This document shows positions 29,931 to 41,300 of a stretch of DNA of 64,000 nt, in pieces. The DNA comes from Syngnathus acus (lineage: Eukaryota > Chordata > Actinopteri > Syngnathiformes > Syngnathidae), in assembly GCF_901709675.1 (NCBI RefSeq), contig NC_051103.1, positions 173,501 to 237,500 on the forward strand. Direction: 5' to 3'. The position numbers and the translations under genes are program-made. How positions within the stretch are numbered: position 1 is the stretch's first letter; every line of letters begins with the position of its first letter. A model generated the notes under the pieces. That model was not told the origin of the DNA and searched no databases. It saw only the letters and a list, made by a program, of their open reading frames with translations.

Positions 29931-31199
29931 CCGTTTTTTTCCATGTATAATGCGCCCCCATGTATAATACGCACCCTAAAAATGGCATGTCAATGCTGGA
30001 AAAAAGCCTGTACCCATGTATAATACGCACCCAAATTTTGACTTTTTTTTTTTTTTTTTTTTTTAAGTCCCAATGATCGTCACACACGCATTTGGGTGTG
30101 GTGAAATTTGTCCTCTGCATTTGACCCATCCCCGTGTGATTTTGATCCATCCCCTGGGGGAGAGGGGAGCAGTGAGCAGCAGCGGCGCCGCGCTCGGGAA
30201 TCATTTGGTGATCTAACCCCCCAATTCCAACCCTTAATGCTGAGTGCCAAGCAGGGAGACAATGGGTCCCAGTTTTATAGTCTTTGGTATGGTCTTAACT
30301 AGGCTGGATGTATTTTTTTTGTTGCCGTTGATTTCTCCGACTGCCCATAAAGGCACCACCGCGATCAGTTAGGTTAAAATGAAAAGAGAGGAAAGTGACG
30401 TGCGGACATGTGAAAAAGGCGGCTCTGTATGGGAGAGAAGTTGAAGAGGAATAAAAACACCCTTGGAAACCAAAACTTGCCCCTCGTCGTGACTCGGAGC
30501 CGCAACAAATGTTTCGGATTTGTGTAGGGTACATTGTGACAGCAAACGAGCAGGTGATCGAGCAAGCGTCTGATACGAGAGCATTGCGTTCGTATGGAGC
30601 GTGTTTGAAGTGAACAGCAGAGACGAAAGGAACAAGGCAAAGTGTTGTGAAATAAAATATTACCTGTAATACGTATTTTGTTATTTGCTGATTGTATGTA
30701 TTAAACTATCACATTCATTGTCAGTCAAGAAGAGAAGAGGACTATTCGCATCGGATCCAGAGTGCGCATGCGCAGTGATACTGCCTCCGTATGACGTCCA
30801 GTCCGCGATGGAGATTAAAAAACAAACAATATTTGACAATAACACAGGTTTCTGTTCCTGTCTTTGGTAATGTCCCCCTGTCTTTTTGTTCCACGTCTTT
30901 GTCGGTCAGTCCTGTTGTTGGTTTTGTTAGAGAGTTATGTTAGTTTACCAAGTCTGTGTTTTGAGTTCCTCCAATGAACCCTGGTTCAAGCTGCACTTGG
31001 TCGCCCTCTTCCTTTCCACACTCCATCCGTGACAAGATTTTCTTCAAAAATTGTTGTACCATGATTTTCTTCAAAAAAAAAAATTTAAAAAAAAAAAAAA
31101 AAGAAATTAAAAAAAAATTGTACCCATGTATAATGCGCACCCCGGATTTTAGGACAATAAATTAGTTAAATTTTGCGCATTATACACGGAAAAAAACGG
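29931..31199 (+). mobile_element. TA-inserting non-autonomous DNA element, copy 2
   Basis: A 1269-bp member of the family at 24498-25427, flanked by TA. It is longer because it keeps more of the captured SINE (30064-30262) and carries a second foreign piece at about 30745-31040 (GCATCGGATCCAGAGTGCGC to CACACTCCATCCGTGAC), which looks like the end of a gypsy LTR. No transposase gene. Confidence 0.8.
30064..30262 (-). repeat. Captured SINE fragment inside the MITE
   Basis: Carries AAGTCCCAATGATCGTCACA, TTTGTCCTCTGCATTTGACC and GTGCCAAGCAGGGAGACAAT, the body of a common fish SINE. The copies of this MITE at 24498 and 43486 keep only its two edges, so the SINE shrank there or was captured in pieces. 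Confidence 0.6.
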
Positions 31200-31201
31200 T
31201 A

Positions 31202-31345
31202 ACCCCTACTCAGGCCCCCGTCTTCAGGTCTTCCATGTCAAGCTTTGAAATTTGGAATTTCATCTTCACCAATACATCTGGGCCAAATCCAATACTCACT
31301 CACGCACCATCCTTTACCATCCTATCCACCATGTAACTCGACAGT
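31202..31345. repeat. Dispersed repeat, right part
   Basis: Continuation of 29755-29928: CTCAGGCCCCCGTCTTCAGG and TCTGGGCCAAATCCAATACT match 26230-26350. Confidence 0.65.
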
Positions 31346-31726
31346 GCAGACACACGTCGCTTCATCTATGCAGACAATCTTGGCATAGGTGCACAAGCCA
31401 CTGATTTCAAAATCGTGGAAGACAGACTCTCCAATGCTCTGACAGAGCTAACACCTTACTATGAAGAAAACCACCTACGTGCAAACCCATCTAAGACACA
31501 GGTGCATGCCTTCCACCTGCAAAATCGTGAAGCTAAGCGCCAACTGAAGGTCAGCTGGTCAGGAACCTCCGTTGAACACTTTGAGCACCCAGTCTACCTA
31601 GGGGTAACCCTGGATAGATGCCTCTCCTTTAAGACCCACATTGAGAAGACTAAGTGCAAAGTAGCTGCGAGGAACAACATTGTCCGCAAGCTCACTGGCA
31701 CAACATGGGGTGCTAATTCAAGAGTT
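31346..31726 (+). pseudogene. I-like LINE: RT palm to thumb (first half)
   Basis: Plus-strand relic: RRFIYADNLGIGAQATDF, EDRLSNALTELTPYYEENHL, RANPSKTQVHAFHL, HPVYLGVTLDRCLSFK and KVAARNNIVRKLTGTTWGAN. This is the RT of a LINE of the I/jockey type. The catalytic motif expected as YADD reads YADN, so the enzyme would be dead. Coding resumes at 34985 after a Rex1-like LINE. Confidence 0.75.
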
Positions 31727-34700
31727 TTTTATTCGCCATGTTTGAGCGTGCCAAACAAGGAATTTGACTTCGGTAAATCACACCCTCTGTTCAACATTTA
31801 GGTGACTAACAACACTCAGGACATGTGAAAATGGCAAATATTCTCAAACATCCCCTGATCTTAAACTCCCAAAAGGGCAAGGAAAAACTCAAAACTCCAG
31901 CTAGGGGAAATGAGAAACCTTGAGAAGAGACCACAGATGGGAAGGTCCCTCTTCCAGGATGACCAGGCTGCAATGGATGCAGAGAGGACACAGTACAAAC
32001 AGTGTAGACAAATTCAAAAAAGGTGTGGAGAGCAGGATGCTATTGCACAGTAATGACTCTGAGACTCTAAGAGTGGTGTGAGTTCATCAGAGCAACAGCC
32101 TGGGGGAAGAAGCTCTCTCTGTGTCTGCTGGTTTTGGCGTACCGAGCTCTATAACGCCGTCCGGAGGGGAGTAGTTCAAACAGACTGCAACCTGGGTGAG
32201 AAGAGTCTGTAGAGATGTTCCTTGCACGTTTCCTGGTCCTGGACAGGTACAAGTCTTGGATAGATGGGAGGTTGATTCCAATGATTTTTTCAGCAATCCT
32301 GATTGTCCGTTGCAGTCTGTGCTTGTCTTGTTTGGAGGCCGATCCAAACCAGACAGTGATGGAGGTGCAGAGGACAGACTGGATGATGGCAGTGTAGAAG
32401 GTCTTCAGAAGCTCTCGCGGCAGGTTGAACTTCTTGAGCTGTCTCAGGAAGTACAGCCTCTGCTGGGCCTTCTTCCGGACAGAGTCTATGTGGCCGGTCC
32501 ATTTCAGGTCCTGAGAGATTGTGGTTCCCAGGAACTTGAAGGTGTCTGTGGAGAGAATAGTATTACTGCGGATAGTGAGGGGTAAAAGTGGTGAAGGGTC
32601 TCGCCTGAAATCCACTGTCATCTCCACGGTCTTGAGCGAGTTCAGCTCCAGGTGGTTTTGGCTGCACCAGTGGACCAGCCGCTCCACCTCCTGTCTGTAC
32701 GCAGTCTCATCACCGTCCTGGATCAGTCCGATGAGAGTGGTGTCGTCTGCATACTTCAGGAGCTTCACAGGAGAGTCACCTGAGGAGAAATCATTGGTGT
32801 AGAGAGAGAAGAGCAGTGGGGAGAGGACGCACCCCTGAGGGGCTCCAGTATTGGTGGTCCGGGTGTCAGATGTGATGCCCCCCAGCCTCACACGCTGTCT
32901 CCTGTTGGTCAGGAAGCTGGTGATCCACTGACAGGTGGAGGCAGGCACCGCAAGCTGGATGAGCTTCTGTTGGAGGATGTCAGGAGCGATGGTGTTGAAC
33001 GCCGAGCTGAAGTCCACGAACAGGATCCTGGCGTACGTTCCTGGGGTGTCCAGGTGGTGCAGGATGTAGTGCAGTCCCATGTTGACCGCATCATCCACTG
33101 ACCTGTTTGCCCGGTAGGCAAACTGGAGGGGGTCAAGCAGGGGGCCCGTGACATCCTTCAGGTGGTTCAGCACTAACCTCTCGAAAGATTTCATGACCAC
33201 AGATGTCAGTGCGACAGGTCTATAGTCATTCAAACCTGTGATGGCGGGCTTCTTGGCCACTGGAACGATGGTGGAGCTCTTGAAGCACGAGGGCACCTCA
33301 CACAGCTCCAGAGAACGGTTGAAGATCCGTGCAAAGGTGGGCGCCAGCTGCTCAGTGCAGACTGTCAAGCAGGAAGGTGACACGCCGTCTGGGCCCGGTG
33401 CCTTCCTGGTCTTTTGTCTCCGGAACATCTGGCGCACTTCCTCCTCGCGGATCTGGAGTGCGGGCGCGGCCTCTGCAAGAGAGAGAGTGGGTGACAACGA
33501 TGATAGAGGTGTGGACAGAGCAGTTGTGGGGAGAGGTGAGTATGTAGATTGTGCTGCAGGAAGTCCCGTTGTGTGGGTGGACCGATCAAACCTGCAGTAG
33601 AACCTGTTTAGCTGGTTAGCAAGCCTTGGGCTCTCCACAGGACGGGGGGTTCGTTTCTTGTAGCCCGTGATGCTCTGCAGACCTTTCCACACTGTTGAGG
33701 GATCAGGATTGGCAGAGAGGTGTCTCTTCAGTTTCTCCCCGTAACACCTCCTGGCTTTCCTGACCTCTCGGTTCAGTGTGTTTCTGGTCTGCTTGAACAG
33801 GTCGCGGTCGCCGCTCCTGTAGGCCTCCTCCTTGACTTTGCGCAGCCTCCTGAGGTTCGGTGTAAACCAAGGTTTGTCGTTGTTGTACGTGCAGAAGGTC
33901 TTAGTCTGCACACACAGATCCTCACAAAAACTGATGTATGATGTGACAGTGTCAGTGAGTTCATGCAAGTCTGAAGTCGCAGCTTCGAAAACTCCCCAAT
34001 CGGTGCAGTCAAAGCAGGCTTGGAGGTCCTGCCTTGACTCCACTGTCCACTTCCTCACAGTCCTCACCACAGGCTTAGAAGTTTTTAGTTTCTGCCTGTA
34101 GGCCGAGATCAGATGAACTAGACAGTGGTCCGAGAGTCCTAAACCTGCACGAGCCGCAGAGTGGTATGCATCCTTGATCAGGGTGTAGCAGTGGTCCAGA
34201 GTCTGTGCCCCTCTGGTGGGACACGTTACGTGCTGTCTGTATCTGGGGAGTTCGTGTGCGAAGTTCGCCCTGTTAAGATCACCCAGAAAATTGATTAGTG
34301 AATTTGGTAGAAGTTTCTCCATGTCTGTTACCTGGTCGGCCAGCATCTGCGTGGCTTCACTCGCACGTGCGTGTGGTGGAATGTAAACAGCCGCCATGAC
34401 GATCGAGGAGAACTCCCGTGGTGAATAGAACGGCCGGCAGTTTATGAAAAGTGTTTCTAGGAGAGGGCTGCAAAACTCTTTCAACACCGTGACATCAGTA
34501 CACCAACGTTCATTAATGTAGAAACAGAGACCACCTCCCTTTGATTTTCCGGAGAGCTCCGCGCTGCCATCTGCACGAGTTAGCCGAAACCCCGCTAGCT
34601 CCACGGCGTGGTGGGGGGTTCGTTCGCTGAGCCACGTTTCCACAAAGCACAGCGCGGCGGATCTGCTGAAGTCCGTGTTCCTTGAAGTGAGGAGCAGCAG

Positions 34701-34984
34701 TTCGTCCATCTTGTTCGCCAGGGAGCGGACATTCGCCAGATGAATTGACGGTAGGGCAGAACGGAACCCTCTCTGCCTCAGCCTTACGAGTGCTCCGGCT
34801 CGTTTTCCGCGCCGCCGTCGTCGCGCTAGCTTGTATAGCCGCTCCGGCTAGAATCTCCGACAAACAGTCTGAATCGGAGAGAACAGGAGAGAAAATACCA
34901 GAAGAAGACTGTCCGATGTTTAACAGCGCTTCTCTGCTAAAAGTGATACGGGATGGACAGCAGAGGACACAGAAAACACACAAA
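31727..34984 (-). mobile_element. Rex1/Babar-like LINE, copy 3 (long intact ORF)
   Basis: Minus-strand LINE inserted into the I-like LINE. The 5' end is near 34984; the 3' UTR runs from 32066 down to about 31727, ending AACATGGCGAATAAAAAACT. The 3' UTR (AGAGACCACAGATGGGAAGG region) is shared with the split copy at 49250-49511 and 52854-54078. Confidence 0.8.
32067..34709 (-). CDS. LINE endonuclease-reverse transcriptase, 880 codons open
   Basis: Uninterrupted 880-codon frame. Endonuclease: the frame extends upstream of MDELLLL through LANVRSLANK, then [27 protein letters not shown] and [10 protein letters not shown] (GDLN where GDFN is usual), [81 protein letters not shown] and [12 protein letters not shown] (catalytic YADD), then [13 protein letters not shown] and a stop after MNSHHS. 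It would nick target DNA and copy LINE RNA in the nucleus. A frameshift near 34840 separates it from a basic N-terminal segment (34983-34850), so the natural start may be lost. Confidence 0.85.
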   Translation of the reverse strand: MDELLLLTSRNTDFSRSAALCFVETWLSERTPHHAVELAGFRLTRADGSAELSGKSKGGGLCFYINERWCTDVTVLKEFCSPLLETLFINCRPFYSPREFSSIVMAAVYIPPHARASEATQMLADQVTDMEKLLPNSLINFLGDLNRANFAHELPRYRQHVTCPTRGAQTLDHCYTLIKDAYHSAARAGLGLSDHCLVHLISAYRQKLKTSKPVVRTVRKWTVESRQDLQACFDCTDWGVFEAATSDLHELTDTVTSYISFCEDLCVQTKTFCTYNNDKPWFTPNLRRLRKVKEEAYRSGDRDLFKQTRNTLNREVRKARRCYGEKLKRHLSANPDPSTVWKGLQSITGYKKRTPRPVESPRLANQLNRFYCRFDRSTHTTGLPAAQSTYSPLPTTALSTPLSSLSPTLSLAEAAPALQIREEEVRQMFRRQKTRKAPGPDGVSPSCLTVCTEQLAPTFARIFNRSLELCEVPSCFKSSTIVPVAKKPAITGLNDYRPVALTSVVMKSFERLVLNHLKDVTGPLLDPLQFAYRANRSVDDAVNMGLHYILHHLDTPGTYARILFVDFSSAFNTIAPDILQQKLIQLAVPASTCQWITSFLTNRRQRVRLGGITSDTRTTNTGAPQGCVLSPLLFSLYTNDFSSGDSPVKLLKYADDTTLIGLIQDGDETAYRQEVERLVHWCSQNHLELNSLKTVEMTVDFRRDPSPLLPLTIRSNTILSTDTFKFLGTTISQDLKWTGHIDSVRKKAQQRLYFLRQLKKFNLPRELLKTFYTAIIQSVLCTSITVWFGSASKQDKHRLQRTIRIAEKIIGINLPSIQDLYLSRTRKRARNISTDSSHPGCSLFELLPSGRRYRARYAKTSRHRESFFPQAVALMNSHHS

Positions 34985-35700
34985 ATAAGACTAATCCACA
35001 GACTCTCAAGACAACTGCACTTGCTCTCTGCTACTCAGCTGCAGAGTATGCCTGCCCAGTACCGGAGCGAGCAGCCCATGCCAAGAAGCTGGACCCCGCC
35101 CTAAATGCTACCTGCCGTCTTATCACTGGCTGTCTAAAACCAACGCCTACAGAGCGCCTGTACATCCTGGCAGGAATAGCCCCACCAGAGATACGTAGAC
35201 AAGCAGCAAGCAAGGAAGAGCGGCAACAACAGTCCACTGACCAAAGACATCCTCTCTTCGGCCATGTACCAGCCAAAAGCCGCCTTAAGTCCAGGAAACG
35301 TTTTCTGAAAAGTGTCCCACCGCTCGGAACACCGAGCATAAGCAGTGAAAGAGTCACTCGGTGGGAAGAAAGACTTGACAATCTTCCACCAGAAACTACA
35401 ATGGAGCTTAAGGCAGGCGAGGCACTGCCCCCAGGAGCAGACACCAACTATGCAACGTGGAAATGCCTAGATAGATTAAGATCTGGTGTTGGACATGCAA
35501 AAGTCACTCTCGCCAAATGGGGACATCTGAATAATCGGAACGCTGAGTGTGACTGTGGCACTGAACCACAGACCATGCAACACCTCCTCATATGCCCCCT
35601 GCTGGAACATCCCTGCACAGCATCGGACTTAGCAGAGTTTAATGAGAAGGGACAGAAATGTGTTCAGCTGTGGCTGAACCACATCTAGCCAAGCCTTGTA
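34985..35700 (+). pseudogene. I-like LINE: C-terminal region (second half)
   Basis: Continuation after the Rex1-like insertion: LKTTALALCYSAAEYACPV, LDPALNATCRLITGCLKPTP, LYILAGIAPPEIRRQ, FGHVPAKSRLKSRKRF, LPPGADTNYATWKCLDRLRS and AECDCGTEPQTMQHLLICPL, ending at a stop after WLNHI (35686). The CDCG...H...C pattern is the C-terminal zinc-binding motif of this LINE type. Mostly open, but separated from its RT half by 3.3 kb. Confidence 0.75.
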
Positions 35701-35744
35701 ACTAACTGCCTTGTAGACACGATAAGAAGAAGATTGTATTTTGC

Positions 35745-36073
35745 ATCAAGAGGCGTTATGTTGCAAAACACTGCAAATGGACCATGTTATGAGTGTGGTT
35801 GTGAAAACTGTCAATTTCATCAGAGTGCTAAATCACCATCAGTTGATGCATTTCTCAGTGATAATGACATCAATGCTGGCCTACCATACCACACTAACAT
35901 GCGGTGGTTAAGCAGAGGTGCAGTACTCAAGCGCTTCTTTGAGCTACAAGGAGAAATTGAACAGTTCATGGAGAAGAAGGGACGCCCAGTAAAGGAACTT
36001 AAATGCAAGAAATGGGTGAGGATCATGCGTTTTTGGTTGACAGTACACAACACTTGAATGGACTTAACACTAC
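35745..36073 (+). pseudogene. GTF2IRD2-like hAT transposase, middle part
   Basis: The frame ILHQEALCCKTLQMDHVMSV, then VKTVNFI, shifts to YHTNMRWLSRGAVLKRFFEL, QGEIEQFMEKKGRPV, and shifts again to HAFLVDSTQHLNGLN. These are the conserved blocks of the hAT transposases related to GTF2IRD2/SCAND3. Two frameshifts disable it. It is cut at 36073 by an LTR retroelement and resumes at 47693. Confidence 0.8.
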
Positions 36074-38036
36074 TGTTGGATTTGGTCCACAATTTAGGGA
36101 GCGCTATCTGCGCCTCACGGCAAAAGCCATTGCCAATCACCTGTTATCCAATTTACTCACTGCGTGCTCGTTTAATTTCTTCAGATTTAGGAAAATGCAA
36201 AGACACTGAAGCAGAAATTAGACTTACACAGGTTGGTTGAGTTCAATCACAATTCTTGTTAAGAAAGCTCTGTTTTCAGGAAAGTACAATACAGCGCTGG
36301 GCCTTTCAAGAGCAGAAAGTCTCCATTCAGAAAAGGCAACGTTCAAGGTTCTTTGGTCAGCTTATATTCAGTTGGACAGGCCGGTGTGGGGCGAGTTTGA
36401 TGGGCGATGAGTCATTGGGGTGGGGCGAGTTCGCAGTAGAGTTTGATTCCATGGGAGTGGGTGCTGGTTCTGGACGATTCGGTGTGTGTGTGGGGGCTGT
36501 TGTCTTCCATCCCGTCTTTCGGCCTTGGTGATCATCTTTGGCCAAGTCCCTGGCTGTCTCCCTCTGGCACCAGCTGGTTTTTATCTCCAAGTGACCTTCC
36601 TGTAAACATTCTCCTCCATCCTTGCACATATACTGTCGGACCTCATTCTTTCAATTTTGTCCCTGACTATGCAAAGTTAGTTCTTTTGATACTCCATGTC
36701 TTTGCTCACATCATTATATTCTTAGTTTAATCATGCTTCCCACCATATCTTTTCTTTGTTAGGCAAAACATTTCCCTCTGTGCAGAGCGTTCAGTAGTAA
36801 TCGAAAAGCTGGCGTCCCGCATTAGGCGACATATGACGTTTAGTCAAAACACAAGATATAATCAAGTACTGAACGGTCAAGACGACTCTGGCCGTGTCCA
36901 TGATTTAGAGAGAAAACATCAGGCATGCATTACACCAGTGGTTCCCAAACTTTTGCAGGCTGGCGCCCCCTTTGGCTTCCCAGTGAATTCCTAGCGCCCC
37001 CCCCCCCCAAGGACCGGCATTTATATAAATAAATAATACATTTATATAAATAAATAAATAATACATTTATAATATCATTACCATTACGTTGAATTAGTGG
37101 GAGCACTGAGTTTGTTTCTCAGAAACGAGCCGGTCCCATCTAGACGTAATCGGAGACAATGACACCCGAAGTGATTTAAGGTTTGTCTTTTATTGCAGGA
37201 TGCTTGGTCTCCATGTGTTGAAGCAGTTTTGAATGCTTCACTGCCTGGTTAGTTAGCCTGTCGCCACATATTGGCTTTGCGGGCTCGACTGGGGAAACAT
37301 GTCACGTGACCGGGACGAGTGTCTTGACCTGAATTAATTGATCGTCGATAAAAAAAAAATGTCTGTGCGGCTTGGCGGCCCGGTACCAAGTGACCCACGG
37401 ACCGGTACCGGTCCGCGGCCCGGTGGTTGGGGACCACTGCCCTAACCAGCTCAACACAACACAACACAACACGGCGCGTTCTGGCGAGTCCCCAATTTCA
37501 TGTTGACTTGAACTCAAGATGATGTTGACCGCCAGAATGCGGTTTTTATTATAAGATAAAATTCTGAACATTACAAGCTTGAAATTACAAACCTGAGCTT
37601 TTGCTTTTGTAGTCTATGCTGTCGGATCTGACTGGGCCAGAGCGGCGTGTTGTGTACAAATCGACTGCCGCCCCCCCTACCGCCCCCCTACCGCCCCTTT
37701 CTTCCTCACCGCCCCCCCAGATCTTTCCACCGCCCCCAGGGGGGCGGTACCGCCCACTTTGGGAACCACTGCATTACACAGTTCCTTAAGGGTCATTAAG
37801 CTATTTAGGCAACATATCAAAAGACATTTATTTTGCAGTGCACAGAAATACATATTGAATCGTGAAGTTGTAGCAACCTCTGTTATTATCTTATATCAAA
37901 GAATGTCTAATTATGTCTTCTTTATTGGTTGACTCCATGAATATACTTGTCTGCTTATATACTTTATCCAAAGAGATGTGAGCGTATCTGTTATTGTGGC
38001 TAGGCGGGTTTTGTGTCTTTTGACCCTATTCCTTCA
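36074..38036 (-). repeat. 3' LTR of the LTR retroelement (split by hAT)
   Basis: 1119 bp once the hAT at 36936-37771 and its duplicated CATTACAC are removed. By eye it differs from the other LTR by about five substitutions and one single-base indel. It starts TGTTGGATTTGGTCCAC and ends TTGACCCTATTCCTTCA on the plus strand. Confidence 0.85.
36936..37771. mobile_element. Non-autonomous hAT element, copy 2
   Basis: An 836-bp near twin of 22938-23775 with CAGTGGTTCCCAAAC / TTTGGGAACCACTG ends. The 8-bp duplication is CATTACAC (36928-36935, 37772-37779). The matching position of the other two LTR copies (about 47424-47431 and 60676-60683) has CATTACAC once, giving two natural empty sites. Confidence 0.95.
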
Positions 38037-38160
38037 CACCCTCTGTTGACCTCAGTTTAACTGAGGTCACCAAAAACCCATATGTGTTCGTAATCCCTCT
38101 GTCGGCCCACCACGTCCCTCTGTGGAGCCGCTTCAAGTCCCTCTGTGGGGCCGCCAATGA
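38037..38160 (-). promoter_or_regulatory. Polypurine region with palindrome and ACAGAGGG repeats
   Basis: On the minus strand, directly upstream of the 3' LTR, lie four copies of ACAGAGGG(A/T) and a palindrome GACCTCAGTT / AACTGAGGTC (plus 38046-38066). The last copy, CAACAGAGGGTG, touches the LTR start and is the likely polypurine tract for plus-strand priming. Confidence 0.5.
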
Positions 38161-38376
38161 GTGAGAAAAATAAATATAGATAAAATTCATACCCAGACAT
38201 TTGTAAAAGATGGAGAGGGGAAAGGCAATTGGCCTAGACGACATTCTAGTGACAGCATGGAACTATCAAGGAGAGATGGCAGGGGAGATTCTTAAAAAGC
38301 GAGAAGATTCCCGAAAGAAGTGGAAGATGAGAAAGAAAATGTGAGAGAAAAATAGATAAACAAATAACGAAATACA

Positions 38377-38530
38377 TACATACATATAGACAGACAGACA
38401 TCGAACGATCGCCCATTCGGTCACTCAGTCATTTGGTCTCGGTCATTCTGTCACTCGGTCACTCGGTCATTCAGTCAGTCACTCAATGAATCAATGAATC
38501 AATGAATCAATCAATCAATCAATCAATCGT
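38377..38530. repeat. Microsatellite cluster
   Basis: Short (ACAT)n and (GACA)n runs, then GGTCACTC-type units, then (AATGAATC)n passing into (AATC)n. Confidence 0.85.
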
Positions 38531-38584
38531 GGATGTCCATATCAGTTTTATCAAATTCTAATCCTACTTTACCGTTGTATAAGG

Positions 38585-38951
38585 CACAGGTGTCAAACTC
38601 AAGGCCCGGGGGCCAGATGCAGCCAGGCACATCATTTTATGTGGCCCGCGAAGACAAATTGTGCTTCATATTCATGTGTCATTACTCGAATTGCAAATTG
38701 TCTTCACTTTTAATAATACTTTATTTTTAAATATTAGACCAGTTTTTACTTGTCTGATTTGAAAACGAATTACTTGTCAGTTTATTTTGTAGCTTTTACT
38801 GTATATAATATGAGGTGCTCATACATTTATTTGGGGTGACAGTCATAACAGCCCTTCAAAAGAAGCTATGACTACAATGCGGCCCGAAAATTATTATTAT
38901 TATTATTTTTATTTATTTATTTATTTATTTTTATTTTTTTTGACACCCCTG
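38585..38951. mobile_element. Small hAT-type element
   Basis: A 367-bp element with ends CACAGGTGTCAAACTC and TTTGACACCCCTG, flanked by perfect 8-bp duplications GTATAAGG (38577-38584, 38952-38959). The interior has GGCCCGGGGGCC and GCGGCCCG near the ends, as in Charlie-type hAT elements. Non-coding. Confidence 0.85.
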
Positions 38952-38959
38952 GTATAAGG

Positions 38960-41159
38960 GATAGCCTTTTCAAAGCATAGTCATCGTAATTTATTCAATC
39001 TGTTGTTTGACTAACATTTAATCATTGATCAATCACGTATCTTATTTCATGCCTTTCCTCCTTTGAAGCGACTATGTACTTCAAACCCAAACGCCACCAT
39101 TTTATAGGGAAAAACTTTTGTTGAATCTATTTGTTTTCGACATAATACTCCTGCAGTCGTCTTAAATTTGTTCAATTTATCAATCCCTTCCGTTGTTTAT
39201 CCTGCAAATGAATCACGTGAATAATGTGTTATTCAAATTTTAACGTTCATAAGTTATCCACCTGTTCTAAATTCGTTTGGAGTCTGTATGTTATTGTTCC
39301 AATTTTGTTTTACATTTAATACTCTCCCACCTATTTGATCCTATCTTGTAAAGGTCTACAATTTATTCTAAGCTATTTTAAAACTCTCCACACTTGTTAC
39401 CAGGCTTTGGCCCCATTTCACGATGTTGTCTCCCATTCACTTCATTTCTGCCAAGCTGCTTCTTCTCCTCCGTCTCGCATGTTGAAGACTTAAAAACCAT
39501 CAATTCTGAAAACACTTAAAATCTCACAATTCCCCCCTTTGTTTTGTTTTTTGTTTTTTTTGTTTTGTTTTTCCCTCCCCCTTTCGACACATTCTAAAAA
39601 ATGTGGCACTATGGTTAAAAGTAAAAATAACAATGTCCATGGTAACATACCCATCGCCAGCTGGACTTCGGTGTACCTCCAGATGCCATCCTGGCCTGGA
39701 ATCACCAATTCTCAGTCCCTGAAACTCGACTGGCAGCATCTCACATGGCTGTATGAACAAAAGCCATCACCCTCCTGTAGCTGTGCATGCAGCTCTCCGG
39801 ACAATAAACATCCATAATACCAAGAAATAAAATTCATAATGCTAAACAAAAAATAATCCACACACGGGCGCATGTCAGACGTATGAAATTGAAAACTGGA
39901 GCCTGCCGAGCCTGTCCTGAAAACGATCACATTTACAAACTCATTATGAAAAGTAAGGGGTTAGTTGTTAATGCATGTTCACAGACATGACACAAAATTC
40001 TCCAAGACTGCAGTTGACAACCTGCAAAGTAAACACGAGTTTAACAAATGAAGCACAATCTGCTCCCTGGGTTGCTGTTAGAGGCTGCAATACAATTAGG
40101 TAAAACATCAAAACAAAGCAAGTCATCACAAATTCCGTCACATACATTTCGTCACACTGTCAGGTAAGTCCAGAGTTGTTGTCATACACTGTCTTGGCTC
40201 AGAGTCTTGATTGTCAATGCTGGTATTGTCACGTCTGGTCATAATCTTGAATTGGGCCTTCTCCATTGAAGTCTTTTGTTGTCAATGGTGCCCCAGAGTA
40301 ATCCCAAACCCATATTTATTCCAAAATTAGCCCCGATCAATCTTGCTTTTTCAAATCTGTAGTATCTTTATATTTTTCAGGTGAGAGGAATGTTATCCTC
40401 TGCTGTGATCACATCACCCCGACTTTGAATCATGTTAACCATTCACAATACACAAACACCACACCACAAGCACAGACTTGACATTCATACACCATTACAG
40501 ACAAACTGTCATCCCACAACACACACATAAAAACGTACAATATTAAATTGTAAAAGGAACCATCCCTACGCAAAATTTTCTCCTCAATTAAAATTTCCCT
40601 TTTTTATTTTAAATCCAAAATTAATATCTAATTGTCTGGTCTTCTGTCCTCTCATCGTTTGCCAATATGCAGAATGCTGGAACATGATTTAACTCCCCAT
40701 TTAGTTTGCTCACATCTCACACTTAGACTATTTGACACTTTGTGTGGAGCTGTAACTTCAATATTTCCACCTTCCCATATTTCTTCCACTAAACAGTTCC
40801 ATTTTGCTTTCAGTTTAAATTCATCCCTCCAAATAACTACCTCTGGCAAAGAACCAAAAAATTATAGAGCACTCCCTTTTACTGTTACCTAGTTCCTTCA
40901 TTCATCTCCTCACAAGCATTACTGACCCTCCTAAAAAATAATGATACTAAAAATAATGTTTAAAAAACAATATACACAGCTTCTTCCTGCCACTTACACT
41001 ATCACCTTGAAGATTATCGTTCTCATTTTTGTTGATGCCAATTCTTAGAATAAAAAAGAAATGCTTACTCCTGATAATGGAGTCACGCTAAATCACAAAT
41101 TTTGAAACCTTCTTCCATGTTCCCCCTTTGTACCTATCAAAACCAATTAGAAATATTTT
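38960..41159 (-). other. Retroelement interior, no gene recognised
   Basis: Pyrimidine-rich on the plus strand (purine-rich in the element's sense strand). Short minus-strand frames at 39490-39930 (for example LRIGDSRPGWHLEVHRSPAG) look protein-like but match no family I know and are broken by stops. Confidence 0.4.
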
Positions 41160-41300
41160 TACTGTCATGATCATCATTGTGGCCTTCACACTTATTGTTC
41201 CTGTACTTTAAATTGTCAATTTTTGTACATTTGAAGCCCTTTGAGACTTGCTTGTGGGCTATATACGTAAATAAACTTGACTTGCCTTGACTTTATTATT
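41160..41300 (+). repeat. LINE 3' tail fragment
   Basis: TTGAAGCCCTTTGAGACTTG, then AAATAAACTTGACTTG: the 3' end of a LINE family also seen at 54350-54480 and, reversed, at 61938-62010. Confidence 0.7.

Noticed and set aside
22930-37780. Large segmental duplication joining 22.9-23.8 kb and 36.9-37.8 kb
   Set aside because: The identity stops exactly at hAT termini and each copy has its own 8-bp duplication, so these are two transposon insertions.
38377-38530. CRISPR-like array
   Set aside because: Units are 4-8 bp microsatellite repeats without unique spacers.
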